Shown here: positions 51,201-61,200 of the stretch, one piece after another
Numbering within the stretch: the first letter of the stretch is position 1
Layout of the letters: the number at the start of each line of letters is the position of its first letter
Origin: Micropterus salmoides
Lineage: Eukaryota; Chordata; Actinopteri; Centrarchiformes; Centrarchidae
NCBI RefSeq assembly: GCF_014851395.1
Contig: NW_024040152.1
Location: 19,396,308-19,460,307 of the forward strand
Direction of reading: 5' to 3'
Length of the DNA stretch: 64,000 bases
The notes under the pieces: model-generated
What the model was told of the DNA's origin: nothing
Seen by the model: only the letters and a program-made list of their open reading frames with translations
Database searches by the model: none
Translations under genes and position numbers: made by a program

Positions 51201-54200
51201 AAAGTCACACATCAGAGCCTGAAGTGGGCCAGAAGCGAATATCCACAAAGTGGAATGAAAGCAGAAGCGTGGATTAGTTCTTGTTGCGATGTGATGATCG
51301 ATGCAAAAGCAGATAATGTTAGGCTGCAAGGAGCTACAAAGCTCAATGTGGTTGAACTGGTGAAACAGAGATAAGAGAGCGCCATTTCTTCAATCTGCAC
51401 GGTCAGACATCCTTGAATAATGGTGGACGTGCCATTTGTGGACACATTCTCTTGTGATAAGTATGTAAAACGGTCTGCAAATGTTAATGAGCGTTTCATG
51501 GAGCGAAGAGAGCGTGACCATGTGCGAAGCTGTTCATCTGCAAACCAACAAACCCAAACAGGTAAACAACTACCTGACTGTTTGAGGCCAACATCTAGTA
51601 GAACAAACCAATCATCACTGATATGCGTTTCTGGGAGTGGACGTCTTTCCTCCCGGATCCGTTTCTCAAACTGCGGTCTCATCTCGGAAATAGCGATCCT
51701 TGTTTTGGCCACAGCAGCAGGAGCTCTCGCCTTTGCTGGCAACTGGATGCGCTCAGGGACAGCGACTAGTACAAATACACAGCCAGGTATTATTGTGGAA
51801 ATTAAGTACAAAATATTAGGACACTTAAATTTACAGTGAAATAGACAGCCTAGCAACAAACTCAATGTCTGTATGTGTAGCTGAACTAAATCATTTTGAT
51901 TATACCTGATTTCTTAGTGGCCATGTCCAAAAGAGTATACCAATCATCTTCCACCTCTCTCATTGCTGGATGCGGTTTCTGCTGTACCACCTTCTCCTGC
52001 TGCCACATTTCCTCCACTATAGTAACTCTCTGCTGTGCTCTCTGCTCTATGGCTGAAAACTCTTTAGCTGGTCTTACTTCAGGATGCACACGGATACGCT
52101 GGTCCGCAGTCACTAATGCAGGATACACACAAAGCCTACTCAGTCAGAACTCAAGCCCACTTAAACATATTCTGGGGTTAAATATATAATACACACAAAC
52201 TGTAAAAGGCACACACACAGATGCCATGTTATTCAGTCAGATTCCATCTCAAAGCCACACATAAAACAGCAGAATACCTGGTGCTTTCACTGCAACATTT
52301 AGCAGCCCAAGCCAGTCATCATCCACCTGTCTCGGATGTGGTGGTGTAATCTCCACCAACTTCATAGGCGGCCTCATGTCTTCCAGGATGAATTTTGGTT
52401 TTGGTTCTGTGGCTGCCACCACACCCACAATACGCTCAACCACAGCAGCTAACATAGAAAAATATGTGTAAATAAATCTGTTGCAAAAGTATTTTATTTA
52501 TTGCTGGAGCCATTTAAGGTTTAAAGCAAATGAAAAAGCATCAAGTGTGCATGCAGTCCAGCTTATTAACCACCACTTAATTGAACTTTTTTTTTAGCAC
52601 AGTGTATGCAGACCCTTTGGCAATGAAAGGTACCTGGCGGTATGACAACAGGCTTTTCACGGATGACGTCGAACATAACAAACCAATCATCGCCGCCTCC
52701 TCTCTCAGACGGTGGTGCAGTTTGGCTAGGTCTAATTTCAGACAGACGCGTCTCATCCTGCCTGCTCTCTGCACCAATTATCATCTTCTTCCATATTCTA
52801 GTCTCTGTGGGCGTCACCTCAGCCTCAAACATCTTCTGCACATCTGGAATAATCTCAAAAGGAATGACTGGCACAAACAGAGAAAGAGTCAAAGAAGCTG
52901 AGTGACATCCATATATCCACCAAAAACAAATGTTTGACCCTCAAGTGAGTTAAAAAGCTGCAGAAATGTAACAACTGGCAAGATATTTGAAGGCTGTGGG
53001 TAGCTGGACACACGCACATTTTCTCTGGGAACAACATCTAGCAGAAAAAAACAGTCATCACCTCTTTCTCTGACTGGCTGAGACATTTTCTGCTCTGGGA
53101 TAATTTGCTTGGGAAGCTCCTTGTCCTCTTTCCACACCACAGTCTCTTCAACTCCAACCTTCTTCCTGGACTCTACTGTTATTGTTTCGGCCATAGTAGA
53201 AATGCTTTCTTCAGGATAAACCTGAACGTACTCTGCCATGGTAACTAGTGACAAACACAATGAATGAGTATTATAAGACACTTATAATAAGCCTGTAAGT
53301 CTTTTTGGTGGGACTGGAGGGAATATTGACAATACCTGGCACAAATGATGGTTCTCTAGCAGGAACATCCAGCAGCACAAACCAGTCATCTTCTATCTCT
53401 CTCATAGCCTGTGAAACTGCTACAACTTGCTTTTCACTCTGGATTTCTGTTATTTCAGTGTCTGCTACTACCACCTCCACTCTTTTTTCTCTCCACTCAA
53501 TGGTTGTTACTTCAACTAGAGAGACACGTTCTTCTTGAGACACTTCCACATGCTCTGCAACAACTAAGAGAAAAGAGATAAAAATTCTCAGACACTATGG
53601 ACAGTACAGGAGATTTAGGGATAAGAGCGTCTGCAAAGCTCAGGATAATTGCTTGCTTTGATAAAGCTGTGCAGCAGTACAGGAATAAGTTTAACAGTAC
53701 CTGGTGGTACATATGTTGTTTCTCTGGGAACAACATCCAGCAACACAAACCAGTCGTCAACTCTGTCTGACGCTGGCTGCTGTGGGACTTCTTCTAGGTG
53801 TCTTGGTGCCTCTTCTGTTATCTTCCTCTCTTCAGCTACTACTACTCTTATTGTCTTATCGGTTGCAGTTCCAACCACAGAGACAAAACTTTCCGCATCC
53901 ATTGGGTCTCTTCCCTTCAACATAACTGATGTGAGTAAAGTCAGGAGAAAGTCTTTTCACACAAGCAGTAACACACACTTACTTTATATAAGCAAGAAAG
54001 CACAATAGTGAGCACAAGAGAGCCAACGTTGTTTTAAAAAAAGCAATACCTGGTGGTACATATGATGTTCCTCTGGGAACAACATCCAGCAACACAAACC
54101 AGTCATCATCTCTGTCTGTCACCGGCTGCTGTGGGATTTCTTCTAGGTGTCTTGGTGCCTCTTCTATTAACTTTCTCTCTTCAGCTACTACTTCTCTAAT

Positions 54201-55224
54201 TGCCTCATCGGCTGCAGTTCCAACCACTGAGACCAAACTTGCTGCATCCATTGGGTCTCTTCCCTTCAACGTAACTGATGTGAGTAAAGTCAGGAGAAAG
54301 TCTTAAAACACAATCAGTAACACACACTTTTATATTAGCAAGAAAGTACAAAAGAACCAAAGTTGTTGTTTTTTGTTGAAAAACAGTACCTGGTGGTACA
54401 TAAGGCGTTTGTCTGGGAATAACATCCAGCAACACAAACCAGTCATCAGCCCTGTCTGTGATGGTCTGTGATGGTGGTGGGATCTCTGGTACACGCCATG
54501 CTTCCTCTTCTCTTATTTCTCCTTCTTCTACTATAATCTCTGTTTTCTCCTCAACTGTTGTAATCTCAGTTGTTGAGGTGAAATACTCGCCTTCATCCAC
54601 CTGAGCACGTTCCACAGTGGTAACTAAAGATGACAGTAAAGACACATAATCTTTGATTGTGGGGGCAAACAAGCCCGCAGGTACATGAACTCATTGTCTG
54701 TAAATGAGGTTTGAGAGGAATGCTCTGTGTAGGTCAGTCCGTTTCAACTCAATGGATGATATTTTTTTATATGATTATTACAAAAAAAATCATGGATACA
54801 CCAGAAAACAAAAGCTATGGCTATTTCTGAGGTTGTGCTATCAATATTCTTACCCCTTTTGCACCATTAGAACATCTACGCCAAGCACATTTTTTATGTC
54901 TGCTATGCTATCATTACTTTCCTTCCACTGCGTCCACCTGAATATAACCCAGAACTAAACCCAGTGCAGACTGCCTTTTTATAAATATATAATTATATTT
55001 ATAAGAGAAAGGAAAACTTTTGCACTTATTTCAGCTTCCCATTCAAAGGTCCAGTATGTAATATTTAGGAGGATCTAGTGACAGAAATGCAATATAATAT
55101 ACATACAATTATGTTTTCAGTGGTGTATAAAGACCTTACATAATGAGCCGTTATTTCTTTATTACCATAGACCACCTTTTCGTCACTACGTCGAAAACGT
55201 ATGAAGAAGGAAGAAGAAGAGGTT

Positions 55225-55268
<44 letters not shown>

Positions 55269-58200
55269 CCTTATTTGCAGAGCACTTTTCAAAAACAAGT
55301 TACAAAGTGCTTTAACAAGTGTAAAGAATAATACAAAAAACAATACAAAAATTAATATAAAATTAGTAAAATACAATAAAATAAAAGGGATAAAATAAAG
55401 TCAAATAAGATCGGGAAAAGCTCTCCTATAAAAGTATGTTTTAAGAAGGGACTTAAAAGAGTTCACTGACTCAGCCGACCTGATTTCCTCGGGCAGGCTG
55501 TTCCAGAGCCTCGGGGCCCTGACAGCAAATGCTCTGTCCCCTTTAGTTTTCAGTCGAGACTCTGGAACAGACAACAGACCTCTGCCCGAGGATCTCAAGG
55601 TACGTGCTGGTGCGTATGGGACTAAAAGGTCAGAAATATAACAAGGCGAGAGGCCATGAAGAGCTTTAAAAGTGATCAATAGAATTTTAAATTCAATTCT
55701 AAAACATACTGGGAGCCAGTCTAATGAAGCTAAAATAGGAGTAATGTGGTCATAAGGTTGTAGTAGTAGTAGTCGTCGTCTGCTTCATTAGAAGTAAGAA
55801 GAGACATGAAATTTGGACAAGTGGAGGATGACACGTATTATTTTGCACAAGAGCCACCACCGTAGCTCCTTTTACGCGCTTGGACAGGGATGGGTGAGCA
55901 GTGAAATCGCAACCCTTACTACTAGATGCTACTAAAACTTACACACTGAACCTTTAATTTAAAGGTAAAAATTTTTGGACTCACTTTGGGACTGTTCAAT
56001 TGCTAATGTTAATAGTACTCAAAAAATTATTAGTATTAGATTATAATACTAGAGAGAATAGTAGAGGTGTAAAGCTGTTTGCACAATAACATACTGTACC
56101 TGGTGGTTTATAAACAGCTTTGTATGGAGGTCGGTCGAAAAGTATGAACCAGACATCCTTATCTGCCACCTGAGATGGATCCTCAGCCTGAAGCCTCTCT
56201 GTAGCTTTTCTCTGAGTTATGTAGCCTGGTATTTCTGTCTCATGCCATGCTCCTCCTTTTTCTAGCGTCTCCTCTGATATTCCACCAGACTGTACCTGCC
56301 CATCTTCCATTTCTTCCTGCCTCGGCACTCTCTCTTCTACAATAGTCACTATCTTCTTAGTCCTGCGCTCAACCTTCTGGTATGCTACTACAGAGCTGGT
56401 ACCGCCAACATCCGACATCTTCTCCTCCACCTCGTCTTGCCATTCCTTTTCCATCTGCCGTAGCTTCTCTCTCAGGCCATCATCCAACTGACTTTCGTCT
56501 GTCCCCTCTTTTTCACTCTTCTGCATCACCTCAGCTACTTCCTCTTCAAGCAACAAGCCTTTTAGAAACACCCGCTTTATCTGCTCTTCCAGTTCATCCA
56601 CTTCATCCTCGTTTGCCTCTATTCTCCTCACAGATTTCTTCACCACTCTTTCAGTCATACCTTCAACTTGTTGTTCATGCTTCAAATCTCCCTCTTCTTC
56701 TCTTAACTTATCTACCTCTTCCTTACCTAATTCCTCTTCTATTACTCCCTGAATTCTCTCTGCCATCTCATCCACTTCTTGGAGCCTTTCCTCTAAATCC
56801 TTCACTTTGCTCAGCCTCCTTTCCAAAATATCTGCCTCTGTCAGCATGTCTACCAAGATCACACTTTCCTGCAGCCTCTTAATAATCTCTGTTCTGGTTT
56901 GTTCCTGCTCTACCACATGCATGCCCTGCTCATCCTTCTCTTGGAGCTGGAACAGAGCTAGGGGGGAGACTGGGAGTGAAGGGGGAAGTAAAACAATTAG
57001 CCAGGGATGGAACTAGAGTTTGATTCATACTGCAGGCTGTTTCAGGGTTTTTGTATTTCTGTTCAAATTACAAGAAAATTTTGCAGGTCATTTTTCCACA
57101 CAAAAGAAACTCACATGTTTTATCAGCACACTCAAGTGAGGATAAGCTGAAGATTCGGTCAAAGTAAAGGAACCAGTCATCTTGCTGTGTCTGGGCTGGT
57201 TGAAATAGCCTGTCCATAGAGCTCATTTTTGCCAGGCTGATCTTAGCTGACAACATCAGAGAAACAATGCTGAATAATTTCATACCAGATGAGCAAATCT
57301 CAAACTGCAAATGCTTGAAAACGAGGAACAGAATAGTACCGTTGTGCTTGGCTTTAAGAAGCCTTTGAGAATAATGCAATTTAGATGCATGTTCTTTAAA
57401 ATCCAAGCCAAAGTGAACGATAAAGAGATTCTGGGTTCAGATGTTCTTATACAAACTGCAGAATAACCAGTGGCAGGCTTTAGAAATGCAAATACCTGGC
57501 TGTTTCACAGAATCAAAAGGTGGGACAAAGGGAAAAGGAGGATGACGATAGAGCAGGGCAGACCACTCGTCTTCCTTTCTACTTTCGTCAGATGCCAGCT
57601 CCTGCCACGGCTGACTTGCTGTCTGGGTGATGGTTTCAGAGCAAGTCTGCCCAGTCTCAGTGTCCTGCCAGGTTACTGTGACTGTGTGAACAGACTGCCC
57701 CTCCTCCCAGGACTGAATGAAAGGCTGCTCAGACTCCCCTCTGGCTGCAAAGAGATTACGAGGTGATGGCAGTTATGTAATGGTTCTGCTGGACAGATGA
57801 CGGCCACTATGAATGCTTCACAGTGCTTCAAGCGTGTCTTTGAACAAAGCCAGATGCCAAGCATTTGTGCCAGAATATCCAGTCCACTAAGGTTAGTGCA
57901 AAGCTGAATGAAAGATGCCCCCCATCCTTCAGGACAAAAACTGATTTAAAAAAAAAAGGGCAAAACTGGCAATTACATTTTTAGTTTTTAAAGTTCCAGC
58001 TTCATCCTGTTTTAATGACAGCCACTGGAGCGGTGATGAGTGAGTCAGTCTGTTAAGTTGGTCAACATAAAAAGTACAAGCAAATGAAAGCCACTGTGCC
58101 ACACACATCAAGCAGCAACTTCGGTAAATGCCAAACAAATAAAGAATTTCAGCCTTAAGACTTGAAATGTCTGAGTAGTTAAGCGCATAAGGAAACTTAT

Positions 58201-61200
58201 TTTTCCACGAAGGCCAAAGATACCCTGGGATCATGCCAGGGAAAGTGCAAGGTGGGTGAAATTACCCATGTAAAAGTAAGTCAATGTTCTGACAAGTTAA
58301 CCATGTGTGCTGACACAATCTTTTCAATGAGCCAAAACAGATGAGTTGAGTAATGTTAAATGATGTGATAAGGCTGTTTGCAAGCGAGAATAAAAATTTT
58401 TTTAAAATCCTGCAAATATGCCAAAAAGCGCTGGTGCAGCTCCACACAGTGGTACCTGGGAATTCAGGAGAAAGCTGGGGTTTGTCAGATGCAAGCCTCA
58501 GCGACCAATCATCAAACTCAGGCCTGGATGATGCTGAGAGTTGTTGCAGGAGCTGGAGAGTTTCATCTCCAGCTGCAAGAACGTAACAAGTCAAAGCGTA
58601 GCTTAGCGAAATGGTCGCTTTTGTTACAAGATCCAAGCGTGATACAGTGATTCCAACTTGGGTTCACACACATACCTCCATCTAGGTTACGTGACAGCCT
58701 CTTGCTCGCAGAGCGTGTGAAGCGTGGGGCTGGGCGGTCAATCATGGAGCTGGCCTGGCGGGTCTGGGCCTGAGTACGCCCGCTGTATCTGAACTTAGAG
58801 CCCAAGACAAGGAAGCGACGTGATGAGGGAGGCTCTACTGTTGGAACCCTGAGGGAAAAAAACATTCATTTTATTTTTATCCACCCACAATTTAATACAA
58901 TTGACAATTTCAAAGTGACAGACCCACATACCAGGAGTTTAAATGTAAACTATATCATATCACATCAAAAGACTTTTTCCTAAAACAGTCTAATTGTTAC
59001 ACAGCAAGGTTTGCAACAACTTTGACCTTTATCTCATTAAGTAGACAAAACCTTTGAGGTTTAATTCTAAAGTCAGGGCCATGGGCATGTAGCTTTTCCT
59101 CTGTGGTGAAACTGCCAGGGAGCCAATATAAGGCTTAAGCTGCAGAGACCAGTTAGCCAATTATCTAGGGGACAGGCCGAACCCGAGAATAACCTCTGTT
59201 GCCAAGCAGGAAAGTGTCTTTCAGAATAATACCCGGTCTTACCTGAAGAACGTATGGTGTTCAACACAAACTTTCCACAGCTTCTTCGAGGCTTTGTAGT
59301 TGGGCAGTTTAAAGCCAATTGTGCTTTCATACTGCTCTTGCTGTAGGTGAAGAAGAAAGTCAAAGTTGAATTATAATGACCTTATGTTGACATTATTCCA
59401 CACAGCAGCATGAAACATGACATACATCGCAGAGCTGGGTTGAATGAACATACTGTAAATCAAAATGACAAATTGTTAAATTATCAAAAAGCTTATTCCC
59501 CTACAAAGATGTGTTGAATTTGAATTGAATTGAATATGAATTTTTAAGAATCAAAATGTGAATTGCAGTCTGTATCATTTTGCTTGAACTCGAATTTAAT
59601 AATCCAGTTGTTAAGTAAAGTTAAGTCAATGAGTATAGCCAAAAGAAGTATAGCATCTCCATTGGTTTTACTCACCAACAACAGTAACAAATCCCATGAA
59701 ATGCAACAATGGGATTATAATCCATCAATAACATTATAAGTCTAACACTAATGTAGCAAATTTAATTTAAGAACATTAAAGAAGTCCAAGGAATGACTCC
59801 AGTGAAGTGAGTAAAACTGTTGATCTATAGGTATAGAAAAAGGCCAAGGCATCAGACAGGTGGGACAGAATTTAGTAGAAAAAGTTGGTGGGTAACATAT
59901 TGGGCTGGGATGAGGTACAAAAACAATGTAGTTCAAATATATGAAAAACTGAACGGAAAATTTTAATTCAGACCTCTGATGGCCTGATTTTGATGAAGAA
60001 GCTGCTCCGTTTGTAAGAGATCTTGAGCACTTTGGGCCAAGGGAAACGGTTGATCCTTAGCTTGTCCTTGTAAACCATCAGACCACTAGAGCAAACCCCC
60101 AGCGTGATGTCGACACCGTCAAGATCCTGCATGCACAAGAACAGGATGATGAACAGTTATGATATTATCATCAATGCACTGTCACCCGAGAACCTGCACT
60201 TACAATAAACGGTCACTGGGAGGCAGACTTTCTCACACTATGAGGACAGGTTTTGAGGTCATAGAGTTTGAAATGTTATTAATCTCTCTTTTTCAGAAGG
60301 GGGATGACATCAATTTTGTAATTAAAATCTGGATGCTACTGATGTAATACAAGCACGCCGCTGCAAAACAATGTCGCGCATTTCAAAAATGAAAGGAACA
60401 TGGCACACACTTGAACTGTGGAATTTGGCTTTTTAAAATTTCCATAAGAAACCTGCACCATCAGTTAACCCACCCAACATTAATCTAAACAGGTAACACA
60501 GTTAAAACAAAACCCTACCTTGGCTTGGTGAAGGTCTACTCCATACATGGCAAGTTTCTTGGCATTTTCCAGAAACAACATGTCTGCTTGGGCTGGACTC
60601 ATTGACCTGGAAAAACACAGATAAGAAGGGTCTTTTCGTACATATGTTTTATTTATAGTTGATTATTTTGAAATCTTCTATTCAAAGTTTGAATAGTTTG
60701 AGGTCATTCACAGTTTGTGTCTGCGGAATTAGGCTTACTCAAAATATACTAGATGAAAATGTTCCCCTTTGATTACCTGTATGTGCGGTGCAGCTCCATC
60801 ACCTTTTCCTCCAGCTCTTTGCTCTGTCCGGGAACCAGGCTCAGATCCTTAACATAGTCTGTTCCATGGAGCTCTGGGTCGTACTCTCCAAGCTCCGACT
60901 GGGCTGCGTAGGAGCCCAGCAGGGACAGTGTGACAAAGGAGCAGGGAAGAATACCACGCATAATGTCCTTCCTCAGCTGGACACACAGAAAGTACCTGAA
61001 GACGACGTGAAAGGAAACAATAAGATCACTTATGAAGAAGTAAAAAAGGATATAGGATTTACTGTAGTGACGACATTTTTGGAAATACACTTTCTTGGGA
61101 GTTAGATGAGATGGCTGAGACTGTGCTTGTGTCCCTCTAAATATGAAGCTGAATCCAACAAGCTTTTAGATTAGCTTAGGTTAGCATAAACACTGGAAGC

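Larger units (their letters stand above)
51574..58572 (-). other. Array of 13 phase 1-1 cassette exons ending in a DDWFVLLD-type motif
   Basis: Exons (5' to 3'): 58456-58572, 57496-57744, 57115-57246, 56100-56957, 54390-54623, 54050-54274, 53701-53925, 53336-53563, 53014-53244, 52634-52867, 52278-52448, 51906-52112 and 51574-51765. All lengths divide by three and all junctions are phase 1, about 1100 residues in total. Near the 3' end of each exon is D-D-W-F-V-L-L-D-V or a variant (D-D-W-S, D-E-W-S-A-L-L, D-D-W-F-L-Y-F-D, D-V-W-F-I-L-F-D, D-D-W-L-G-L-L-N, D-D-W-Y-T-L-L-D). Many then end P-R-x-x-x-Y-V-P-P. The upstream part of each unit is variable and charged, often starting V-x-x-x-E. The last nine exons lie at a steady spacing of about 320-380 bp. 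I know no domain name for this unit and no counterpart in mammalian 4.1R. Confidence 0.85.

Noticed and set aside
55143..55398. Frames with poly-Asn or poly-Ile
   Set aside because: They are simply translations of the (AAT)n microsatellite at the tail of the LINE fragment.
56382..56882. 166-codon plus-strand frame
   Set aside because: Antisense shadow of the Glu-rich cassette exon 56100-56957. It has no signal, domain or splice context.
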